This document shows, piece by piece, positions 1-5,028 of a DNA stretch of 8,553 nt. The stretch is taken from positions 1-8,553 of the forward strand of contig CANIFK010000187.1 in NCBI GenBank assembly GCA_947466555.1. Direction: 5' to 3'. Source of the stretch: Acidobacteriota bacterium (GTDB lineage: Bacteria > Acidobacteriota > Terriglobia > Bryobacterales > Bryobacteraceae). The first letter of the stretch is position 1; every line of letters starts with the position of its first letter. Both the position numbers and the translations under genes were made by a program. The notes under the pieces are model-generated. The model saw nothing but the letters and a program-made list of their open reading frames with translations, searched no databases and was not told the origin of the DNA.

Positions 1-266
1 GTTTGCGGCAGGGGTGGGAGTTGGGGGAGCGGATGGCGAATGCGGACGTTAAGAATTTGGGGGCGCGGACGTGGGGGCTACGGGCGGCGTTGGCATTGGG
101 CCGGGCGTTGGCGGCGGGGGACCAGCGGGTGGAGGCGTTGGCGCTGATTCCGAGGGCAGAGCAGAGGGCGGCGGAGGCGGTGGCGCTGGACCCGTCGCCG
201 GTGGGGGGCGCGGCGTGGCCGGGGCAGGTGGCGGCGTGGCGGGCGGAGTTGGAAAAAGGGCGGTGA
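1..266 (+). CDS. 3' end of an unidentified protein gene (5' end outside window)
   Basis: An open frame runs from the left edge (first full codon at 3) to a TGA at 264-266 and gives at least 87 residues. Codon use is strongly biased to G-ending codons (GCG, CGG, GTG, TTG), like the other plus-strand genes, which supports real coding. The visible part is rich in Ala, Arg, Leu and Glu and looks helical; the stretch around 'ALIPRAEQRAAEAVALDP' resembles the helix-turn-helix spacing of TPR-type repeats. This could be the C-terminal end of a repeat-bearing protein such as a TPR protein or a kinase with a TPR tail, but I do not recognise the family. The TTG at position 3 is probably an internal Leu codon. 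The gene converges on the small membrane-protein gene at 286, leaving 19 bases between them. Confidence 0.6.
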   Translation, partial: LRQGWELGERMANADVKNLGARTWGLRAALALGRALAAGDQRVEALALIPRAEQRAAEAVALDPSPVGGAAWPGQVAAWRAELEKGR

Positions 267-287
267 TTGGCGGCGCCCGGGGTTTTT
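258..287 (+). terminator. possible weak intrinsic terminator
   Basis: GGGCG (258-262) can pair with CGCCC (274-278) across an 11-base loop that contains the stop codon of the upstream gene; GGGG and then five T (283-287) follow. The stem is only 5 bp and the T run is separated from it by four G, so this is a poor match to a classical terminator. It is the only candidate between the two convergent genes. Confidence 0.22.
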
Positions 288-474
288 ATCCTCGAAGGAG
301 GCGGGCCGGGAGGGTGATGATGGAGGCGATTAGCTCCAGCACGCCGCCGACGGCGATACCGACGATGCGGAAGGGGATCAAGATGACCCAGACGATGGGG
401 TAGGCGATGAGGGCGATGAGCGCCAACGGCCAGCAGAAGAACAGCAAGATGCACCACAAAATGAACTTCATCAT
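286..474 (-). CDS. small hydrophobic membrane protein (62 aa)
   Basis: The product is almost entirely hydrophobic. One membrane segment covers about residues 3-30 (with Cys8, Cys14, Trp15) and a second covers about 30-55, broken by Pro and Arg near 'IPFRIVG'; a short basic tail 'ARLLRG' follows. The sequence begins with two Met codons (474-472 and 471-469). The first is preferred because an AAGGAG ribosome site lies 10 bases upstream. The ORF ends with TAA at 288-286. It is a stand-alone gene, divergent from the serine hydrolase and convergent with the gene at the left edge. I recognise no family and assign no function; the composition only supports an inner-membrane location. Confidence 0.68.
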   Translation of the reverse strand: MMKFILWCILLFFCWPLALIALIAYPIVWVILIPFRIVGIAVGGVLELIASIITLPARLLRG

Positions 475-484
475 GACTTTGCGG

Positions 485-490
485 CTCCTT
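485..490 (-). promoter_or_regulatory. Shine-Dalgarno site of the small membrane protein
   Basis: Read on the minus strand the bases are AAGGAG, 10 nucleotides before the ATG at 474. It is the clearest ribosome site in the window; most other genes here have none or are reached by stop-start overlap. It favours the first of the two tandem ATG codons. Confidence 0.6.
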
Positions 491-530
491 CACCATATAC
501 ATACGTCAACGGAGGGGTGGATGTTCCCTG

Positions 531-536
531 TAGAAT
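531..536 (+). promoter_or_regulatory. -10-like TAGAAT just before the serine hydrolase start
   Basis: TAGAAT is followed by six bases (GTCGGG) and then the ATG at 543. Transcription from such a -10 would start at or next to the ATG and give a leaderless message. This would fit the lack of a usable ribosome site: the nearest GGAGG, at 511-515, is about 27 bases upstream. I see no convincing -35 box at 16-18 bp. The same hexamer occurs in the clear ArsR promoter (4923-4928) and before lipA (2503-2508). Confidence 0.35.
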
Positions 537-542
537 GTCGGG

Positions 543-1670
543 ATGCGGTTGTCCGGGATTTTTGTTCTTTTTAGCGCGTTGGCGGTGGTGGCGCAGCCGC
601 GGGTGGCTGAATTTTCGGCGGAAAAGCTGCGGCGGGTGGAGGCGGCGGTTGAGGCGGAACGGGTTCGGCAAGGGGTTGTTGGGCTGACGGCGGCGGTGGC
701 ATCGCGGGGGACGACGCGGTGGGTGGGCGCGTTTGGGAAAGCGGACCTGGAGAACGACGTGGCGGTGAAGCCGGCGACGGTGTTTCGGACCGGGTCACTG
801 GCGAAGCCGATGACGGCGGTGGCGGCGTTGCAACTTTGGGAACGGGGACGGCTGGACCTGGACGCGCCGGTGCAGAAGTACGTGCCGACGTTCCCGGAAA
901 AGCAGTGGGGTGTGTCGGTGCGGATGCTGTTGGGGCACATTGGCGGGATTCGGCATTATCGTGGGGAAGAATTGGACAGCACGCGGCACTACCGGGATCT
1001 GGTGGAGCCGTTGCGGATTTTCAGCGGGGACGCGCTGGCGCATGAGCCGCGGACGAAGTATTTGTATTCCTCCTATGGGTACAACCTGGCGGGGGCGGCG
1101 GTGGAGGCGGCGGCGGGAGTTCCCTTCCTCGACTATTTGCGGGAGAACGTGTTGGCGGTGGCGCGGATGGATTCGACGCGGGAGGATAACGCGCGGGAGA
1201 TTGTTCCGAACCGGACGCGGTGGTATTCAAAGGCCAAAGACGGGCATGTGATCAACGCGCATCTGGCCGATACGTCGAACAAGATTCCGGGCGGCGGACT
1301 GGTGACGACGGCGGAGGATCTGCTGCGCTTCGCGGCGGCTTGGGAACAGGAACGGCTGCTGAAGCCGGCGACGATGCGGATGCAGATGGAGAAGCAGCGG
1401 CTGCTGGATGGCTCGCGGACCGGGTATGGGCTGGGGTGGAATGTGTCGCCGGTGGCGGGGCGGAACGCCGTTAGCCACAGCGGGAGCCAGCAGGGGTGCA
1501 AAACGATTCTGGCGATGTTTCCGGAGCTGAAACTGACGGTGACGGTGTTGACGAATTCCGATTATGCGGAGCCGGCGAAGTTTGTGGAAGTGATTTTGAA
1601 GGCCCTGGAGGGGCCGTCAAGCATGAGTCGCGTCAACCGCGTCCGAGGCGTGGTAACTCGACCGAACTAG
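543..1670 (+). CDS. LACTB-like serine hydrolase (class C beta-lactamase / peptidase S12 fold)
   Basis: This is a 375-residue serine hydrolase of the beta-lactamase/penicillin-binding fold, probably exported. Residues 1-18 look like a short signal peptide ending near 'VVAQ'. The nucleophile motif SxxK is S85-L-A-K88, in the usual context 'FRTGSLAKPMTAVAAL'. The second motif is Y175-S-S (often YSN in the family), followed by 'YGYNLAG'. The third, H312-S-G314, takes the place of KTG, as in many class C-like esterases and peptidases. 'GHIGGIRHYRGEE' (131-143) resembles LACTB-type proteins. Such enzymes act on peptides, peptidoglycan fragments or esters; the substrate cannot be read from sequence, and antibiotic resistance should not be assumed. 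The ATG at 543 is the first start after an in-frame TAG at 531. The last 17 or so residues run antisense to the 3' end of lipA and are probably not part of the fold. Confidence 0.88.
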   Translation: MRLSGIFVLFSALAVVAQPRVAEFSAEKLRRVEAAVEAERVRQGVVGLTAAVASRGTTRWVGAFGKADLENDVAVKPATVFRTGSLAKPMTAVAALQLWERGRLDLDAPVQKYVPTFPEKQWGVSVRMLLGHIGGIRHYRGEELDSTRHYRDLVEPLRIFSGDALAHEPRTKYLYSSYGYNLAGAAVEAAAGVPFLDYLRENVLAVARMDSTREDNAREIVPNRTRWYSKAKDGHVINAHLADTSNKIPGGGLVTTAEDLLRFAAAWEQERLLKPATMRMQMEKQRLLDGSRTGYGLGWNVSPVAGRNAVSHSGSQQGCKTILAMFPELKLTVTVLTNSDYAEPAKFVEVILKALEGPSSMSRVNRVRGVVTRPN

Positions 1671-2495
1671 CGGGCCGGATTCGACGTGGCCGAAGCCCAT
1701 TTCGTAGCCTGCCTTTTTGAGTTCGGCGAACTCTTCGAGGGTGGCGTAGCGGACGATGGGGAGATGCTTTTTTGACGGCTGGAGGTACTGGCCGAGGGTG
1801 AGGATATCGACGCGGTGGGCGCGGAGATCCTGCATGACGCGGAGGACTTCGTCGATGGTTTCGCCGAGGCCGAGCATGAGGCCGGACTTGGTGGGCGTTT
1901 GGGGACGGAGGCTTTTGGCGTAGGCCAGCATTTCGAGAGACCGCGGGTAATCGGCGCCGAGGCGGACGGTGCGGTAGAGGCGCGGGACGGTTTCGGTGTT
2001 GTGATTTAGAACTTCGGGCCCCGCGTCCATGACGGTTTTCATGTTGTCGTAGTTGCCCTGGAAATCGGGGACGAGGACTTCGACGTGGCAATCGGGGACG
2101 CGATCGTGGATGGCGCGGATGGTCATGGCAAACAGTTCGGAGCCGCCGTCCTTGCGGTCATCGCGGTTGACGCTGGTGATGACGGCGTGTTTCAGGCCCA
2201 TGAGCGAGACGGCTTCGGCGACGCGGCGGGGTTCGTCCATATCCACTTCGAGCGGGGCACCCTTCTGGACGGCGCAGAAGCCGCAGCGGCGGGTGCACAT
2301 GTTGCCGAGGATCATGAACGTGGCCGTGCGCTGATTCCAGCATTCGCCGATGTTGGGGCAGGCGGCCGATTCGCAGACGGTGTGGAGTTTGAGCTCCTGA
2401 ACGAGGGCTTTCAGGTCGCGGTAGTTGGCGCCGACCGGTGCGGGAGCTTTGAGCCACTTGGGGCGATCGGGCTTGGTTTGGATACTGACGAGCAC
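1617..2495 (-). CDS. lipA: lipoyl synthase LipA
   Basis: LipA is a radical-SAM enzyme that inserts two sulfur atoms at C6 and C8 of protein-bound octanoyl groups, making the lipoyl cofactor of 2-oxoacid dehydrogenases and the glycine cleavage system. All family landmarks are present: the auxiliary-cluster cysteines C41-x4-C46-x5-C52, the radical-SAM cysteines C67-x3-C71-x2-C74, and the C-terminal R278-S-S-Y281, whose Ser ligates the auxiliary cluster. The 292-residue length is normal. The start is a GTG at 2495-2493 with no ribosome site; a TAGAAT lies seven bases before it. The gene follows the formimidoyltransferase by 10 bases. Its 3' end overlaps the convergent serine hydrolase by 54 bases, but the overlap covers only the variable tail beginning near RSSY. 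No lipB is seen nearby. Confidence 0.97.
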   Translation of the reverse strand: MLVSIQTKPDRPKWLKAPAPVGANYRDLKALVQELKLHTVCESAACPNIGECWNQRTATFMILGNMCTRRCGFCAVQKGAPLEVDMDEPRRVAEAVSLMGLKHAVITSVNRDDRKDGGSELFAMTIRAIHDRVPDCHVEVLVPDFQGNYDNMKTVMDAGPEVLNHNTETVPRLYRTVRLGADYPRSLEMLAYAKSLRPQTPTKSGLMLGLGETIDEVLRVMQDLRAHRVDILTLGQYLQPSKKHLPIVRYATLEEFAELKKAGYEMGFGHVESGPLVRSSYHASDAVDATHA

Positions 2496-2502
2496 TACTT
2501 TT

Positions 2503-2508
2503 ATTCTA
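2503..2508 (-). promoter_or_regulatory. -10-like TAGAAT before lipA, containing the upstream stop codon
   Basis: On the minus strand the bases read TAGAATAAAAGTAGTG. The TAG is the stop codon of the formimidoyltransferase and GTG is the lipA start, seven bases after the hexamer. This could be a leaderless internal promoter for lipA. No TTGACA-like box is visible 16-18 bp upstream, so it may be chance. Confidence 0.28.
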
Positions 2509-3444
2509 CGCCCGGTGGGGTTCGTATCCGGCGGCTTCGAGGCGGGCTTCGATGGTGCTGTCGGGTTGGAGGTTCATGATGCGGAGATCGACGCCGGCTT
2601 CGGCGGCCATGTCGAGCGCCTTCCGCGGGATGAGCCCGATCAACTCCGTGCCGCGGACGGCGACGCCGTGTTCGGCCGCGAGTTGTTCGACACGGGGCAG
2701 GACGTGGTGGGGCGGCGTGGTTTCGTAATCCGTCAGGTTGATGGAGACCTGCGTGATACCTTTCGACGCCAGTGTCAGCCCGAGAGCGCGGACGCAGGGG
2801 AAGCCGCCGTCGGATTCGCGGATGGCCTTGGCGATGGACTTGGCGAGGTCGAGATCGTCGGTCTCCAGTTCGATGTTCCAGGCGATGAGGATTTTGCGAG
2901 CGCCGACGGCGACGGCTCCGGCGGTGGGGTGCAGTTCGGTCTGGCCGAAGTCGGGGAAGCGGTGAACGTCGGTGTGGACGGCGACCTTTAACTTCTCAAA
3001 ACCGATCTGGCGAACGTTGGGGAGATTGCGGCGTTCGGGGAGGATGGCGGCTTCGCCATAGAGATAGACGGGGATCTGGAAGCGGTTCCAGATTTCGGCG
3101 CCAACGGCGTGGGCGATCCAGCCGCACTCAATGATGGTGATGCGGCGAATGGGCACGAAGGGGATGACATCCGCCGCGCCGATGCGGGGATGGACGCCGT
3201 CCTGATCGTTCAAGTTAATCAACTGCGCTGCGACGCCGACCGAGCGGACGGCGGCTTCGCCGACCTGTTCGGGCGCGCCGGCGAAGGTGATGACACAGCG
3301 ATTGTGATCCGGGTCGCTATCGATGTCCAGGACAGCGATGCCTTCGACTTCGCGAAGGGATTGCGCGATGGCCGCAATGACTTCCGGGCGGCGGCCTTCG
3401 GAATAGTTGGCCGCGCATTCGACGAGGGGTCCGTTACCGCTCAT
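2506..3444 (-). CDS. ftcD: glutamate formimidoyltransferase (monofunctional)
   Basis: The enzyme transfers the formimino group of N-formimino-L-glutamate, a histidine breakdown product, to tetrahydrofolate, giving glutamate and 5-formiminotetrahydrofolate. The 312-residue protein matches the N-terminal transferase half of animal FTCD: 'VECAANYSEGRRPEVI' (8-23), 'DPDHNRCVITFAG' (44-56), and the active-site region 'DGVHPRIGAADV' (82-93), where H85 is the probable catalytic His. 'IAWNIEL' and 'GFPCVRALG' are further family stretches. There is no cyclodeaminase domain, as in many bacterial forms. The ATG at 3444-3442 overlaps the stop of the HutI-like gene as ATGA, which points to translational coupling, and lipA follows after 10 bases. 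In the classical pathway HutI makes this enzyme's substrate, so the pairing makes metabolic sense even though the neighbour looks catalytically dead. The gene symbol is by family analogy. Confidence 0.93.
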   Translation of the reverse strand: MSGNGPLVECAANYSEGRRPEVIAAIAQSLREVEGIAVLDIDSDPDHNRCVITFAGAPEQVGEAAVRSVGVAAQLINLNDQDGVHPRIGAADVIPFVPIRRITIIECGWIAHAVGAEIWNRFQIPVYLYGEAAILPERRNLPNVRQIGFEKLKVAVHTDVHRFPDFGQTELHPTAGAVAVGARKILIAWNIELETDDLDLAKSIAKAIRESDGGFPCVRALGLTLASKGITQVSINLTDYETTPPHHVLPRVEQLAAEHGVAVRGTELIGLIPRKALDMAAEAGVDLRIMNLQPDSTIEARLEAAGYEPHRA

Positions 3445-4454
3445 GACACCAAGGTACCAGCATGGACGATTTTTGACACGAGATTTACTCCCATAAAATT
3501 ACTGATGTCGTGATAGTCGGGGACGTGGAGGACCAGGATGTCGGCCTGCTTGCCCGCTTCGAGAGAGCCGCACTGGGCGGAGAGACCGAGCGCGTGGGCG
3601 GCGTTGATGGTGGAAAGTGTGATGGCTTCGGCCAGTTGGAGGTTCCCTTCCCGGCAGGCGAGGAGGGCGGCGGCTTGCATGCTGCAGGTGGCGTTGGCGG
3701 TCATGGAAAAGCCGGAACTGAGGGCGACGGCGGCATCGCCATCGATGAGTGCCCGGGCGATGCCGGCGGCGGACGGTGGGACGACGGCGACGGAGGGCGA
3801 GTCGGCCAGGAGGCGGAGCTGCGGGGCGGAGAGAGGGTGGTGGAGATCGAGCACGGAGGCGCCGTAGGCCAGGGCGAGGCCGATCCAATCCACGTTGTCG
3901 GGCTGCTGGCACCAGACACGGAAGCCGAGGCCGAGGGAACGGAAGAGGCGGAGGGCGTCGCGGTTATGCGCGAGGAGTTCGAAGCGGAGCGAGGCGGCGA
4001 GGTTACGGCGGGCGGCGCGCTGGAGTTGGGCGGGGTCGAAATCGGCGTCGATGTCGAGCGCACAGACGGTGGCGGCGGCGGGGGGATCGGCGGTGGCGAG
4101 GGCACGGAGAGCGAGATAGGAACCGATGACGCCTGCGGTGGCGGTGCCGTGGGAGAAGGCCAGTTGGAGGACGCGGCGGGCGAGGGTGGCGTTGGCGGGA
4201 ATGGTGATGGCGGGGTCGACGAAGGCGGGCATGACGACGGCGCCGTGGACCTCGACGACGACGGCGTTGCGGGCTTCGGTGAGATTATCGACGCGGCGGG
4301 ACTGGCCGACGCAGACGATGCGGCCATCGCGAATGAGAACGGAACCGTCGGAGATGATCCCTAAATCGAGACAATCCGCGCCGCGGCGGGGTCCCTCGGC
4401 TCCGCGCAACGTAAGCAGTTGGCGGGCGCCGCGGAGAAGCAGCGGTCTATGCAT
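3441..4454 (-). CDS. imidazolonepropionase (HutI)-like amidohydrolase, probable pseudoenzyme
   Basis: This intact 337-residue protein belongs to the amidohydrolase superfamily and is closest to HutI, the enzyme that opens imidazolone-5-propionate during histidine breakdown. The family traits are an N-terminal composite beta domain (1-75), 'VMPAFVDP' (74-81), 'HGTATAGVIGSY' (102-113), 'TINAAHALGL...GSLEAGKQADILVL' (282-309), and the HutI-like 'VPDYHDISNFMGVN' (311-324). Several essential positions are changed. HxH after 'FVDP' reads A82-I-T84. The expected 'HAD' ligand region reads W181-C-Q183. 'SADHLE' becomes 'VLDLHH'. The 'GSD' carrying the catalytic Asp reads S246-S-G248. The usual 'EVKSGYG' substrate loop is missing, and the protein is about 60-70 residues shorter than HutI. 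Codon use matches its minus-strand neighbours and there is no frameshift, so selection probably keeps it. It overlaps the formimidoyltransferase by ATGA. The ATG at 4454 has no clear ribosome site. Confidence 0.8.
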   Translation of the reverse strand: MHRPLLLRGARQLLTLRGAEGPRRGADCLDLGIISDGSVLIRDGRIVCVGQSRRVDNLTEARNAVVVEVHGAVVMPAFVDPAITIPANATLARRVLQLAFSHGTATAGVIGSYLALRALATADPPAAATVCALDIDADFDPAQLQRAARRNLAASLRFELLAHNRDALRLFRSLGLGFRVWCQQPDNVDWIGLALAYGASVLDLHHPLSAPQLRLLADSPSVAVVPPSAAGIARALIDGDAAVALSSGFSMTANATCSMQAAALLACREGNLQLAEAITLSTINAAHALGLSAQCGSLEAGKQADILVLHVPDYHDISNFMGVNLVSKIVHAGTLVS

Positions 4455-4519
4455 GGCAGGGTAGCTTTGCCTAACCGCTGTTGTATCACGAAACGGAAAT
4501 GGATCGAAATGTTTCCGGG

Positions 4520-4876
4520 CTATTCAGCCGTTCGCCAGATTTGCCGGACCTCGTCGATGGCCGACTGGCGAGCCTGGGCATTGACGGCTTCGACTTCGAG
4601 GAACTGAATGCCGGTGAGGATCCATGCGGCCATATCGGGCTGGACAAGGCGGTAGAAGACGTGACGGCCCTCACGGCGTTCGGCCACGATGCGGTGCATG
4701 CGGAGGACGGAGAGGTTTTGTGAGGTACGGGAGTGGCTGACGCCGAGCATGGCTTGGAGCGCGTTGACATCCCGTTCGCCGTCGCGGAGCTCTTCGACGA
4801 TACGGACACGGTCGGGATGGGAGAAGACTCCGAAGAGTTCAGCGAGTTCTTTGGCGATGATGTGGCGTGCAGGCAT
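4520..4876 (-). CDS. ArsR-family winged-helix transcriptional regulator
   Basis: This 118-residue DNA-binding protein probably represses the divergent exporter operon and itself. The fold is typical of ArsR/SmtB: 'LAELFGVFSHPDRVRIVEEL' (11-30), recognition helices about 37-60 ('LQAMLGVSHSRTSQNLSVLRM'), and the beta wing 65-77 ('AERREGRHVFYRL'). From the preferred start it contains no cysteine, so the ELCVCD arsenic/cadmium site is absent, and the SmtB-type alpha-5 Asp/His/Glu ligand set is not seen. The inducer is unknown. I chose ATG 4876 because 118 residues is the usual length; an in-frame GTG at 4888 would add four residues. A longer frame to a TTG at 4951 is excluded because that codon lies in the -35 box of the gene's own promoter. 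The HutI-like gene begins 65 bases downstream on the same strand and could be read in part from the same message. Confidence 0.92.
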   Translation of the reverse strand: MPARHIIAKELAELFGVFSHPDRVRIVEELRDGERDVNALQAMLGVSHSRTSQNLSVLRMHRIVAERREGRHVFYRLVQPDMAAWILTGIQFLEVEAVNAQARQSAIDEVRQIWRTAE

Positions 4877-4888
4877 ATCTATATTCAC

Positions 4889-4906
4889 GTATGCACATGT
4901 TCGTAC
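4889..4906. promoter_or_regulatory. candidate operator dyad in the ArsR leader
   Basis: GTATGCACATGTTCGTAC matches its own reverse complement at 14 of 18 positions, with a central ACATGT. It lies just downstream of the predicted ArsR start of transcription. A partly overlapping 13-bp stretch (4883-4895) recurs inverted in the exporter leader. Self-binding by the ArsR protein is inferred from position and symmetry. Confidence 0.5.
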
Positions 4907-4922
4907 ATTCGGTAACTTTATG

Positions 4923-4951
4923 ATTCTAAGAGCGAGAATCAGGCATGTCAA
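4923..4951 (-). promoter_or_regulatory. sigma70-type promoter of the ArsR gene
   Basis: On the minus strand, TTGACA (4951-4946), a 17-bp spacer and TAGAAT (4928-4923) form a near-consensus promoter. The expected start is near 4916, giving a leader of about 40 bases to the ATG at 4876. The leader contains the dyad at 4889-4906, about +11 to +28, a position where a bound repressor would block transcription. Confidence 0.75.
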
Positions 4952-4960
4952 GACTTGACA
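4946..4960. repeat. 15-bp palindrome made of two back-to-back -35 boxes
   Basis: TGTCAAGACTTGACA has perfect 7-bp arms around a single central base (4953). The left arm contains the -35 box of the minus-strand promoter and the right arm that of the plus-strand promoter. It could simply be two promoters placed head to head, or could also be a protein site controlling both. Confidence 0.7.
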
Positions 4961-4983
4961 GAGTTTTTTTTGAATGTTTTAAT
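4955..4983 (+). promoter_or_regulatory. sigma70-type promoter of the exporter operon
   Basis: TTGACA (4955-4960), a 17-bp spacer and TTTAAT (4978-4983) form a good promoter, with one mismatch in the -10. The spacer contains eight T in a row (4964-4971). Transcription would start near 4990, about 39 bases before the GTG at 5029. Its -35 box is only three bases from the -35 box of the ArsR promoter, which points the other way. Confidence 0.65.
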
Positions 4984-4992
4984 CACTATATG

Positions 4993-5014
4993 TTCAGATG
5001 TTTGCATATCTGAA
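4993..5014. promoter_or_regulatory. candidate operator dyad in the exporter leader
   Basis: TTCAGAT (4993-4999) and ATCTGAA (5008-5014) are perfect 7-bp inverted arms around 8 bases. The dyad occupies about +4 to +25 of the predicted exporter transcript. AT-rich imperfect dyads of this size are typical ArsR/SmtB operators. It lacks a GC-rich stem and T tract, so it is a better operator than terminator candidate. Confidence 0.55.
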
Positions 5015-5028
5015 TCCCCTTTATTCTC

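Larger units (their letters stand above)
4883..5015. repeat. inverted pair of a 13-bp motif flanking the divergent promoters
   Basis: TGCATATCTGAAT (plus strand, 5003-5015) and TGCATACGTGAAT (minus strand, 4895-4883) agree at 11 of 13 positions. Both point away from the centre and both lie in the start of their transcripts. Their midpoint (about 4949) is close to the centre of the -35 palindrome, so the control region is nearly mirror-symmetric. Confidence 0.55.

Noticed and set aside
71..403. Gly-rich plus-strand frame
   Set aside because: It is a frame shadow of the left-edge gene and runs antisense through the small membrane protein; the repeated Gly reflects GGN-rich DNA.
491..510. TTGACG and TATATG on the minus strand as promoter of the small membrane protein
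   Set aside because: The two boxes are only a few bases apart, far from the required 16-18 bp spacing.
543..1670. Calling the serine hydrolase an antibiotic-resistance beta-lactamase
   Set aside because: It has the shared SxxK/YxS/HSG fold but LACTB-like features and no KTG motif; the fold covers many peptidases and esterases.
3445..3456. TACCTT six bases before the formimidoyltransferase start as a leaderless promoter
   Set aside because: The pattern TAnnnT is common by chance, it lies inside the upstream coding region, and the ATGA overlap already explains expression.
3510..4364. Long Gly/Glu/Asp-rich plus-strand frame (284 codons)
   Set aside because: It is antisense to the HutI-like gene, has low-complexity composition produced by the G-rich strand, and no family motifs.
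4490..4515. GAAAC...GTTTC inverted repeat between the ArsR and HutI-like genes, as terminator or operator
   Set aside because: The arms are only 5 bp, the loop is 16 bases, and there is no T tract. Short matches like this are expected by chance.
4877..4951. Longer ArsR start at a TTG (4951)
   Set aside because: The added 25 residues would be encoded by the promoter itself; the TTG is part of the -35 box and lies upstream of the predicted transcription start.
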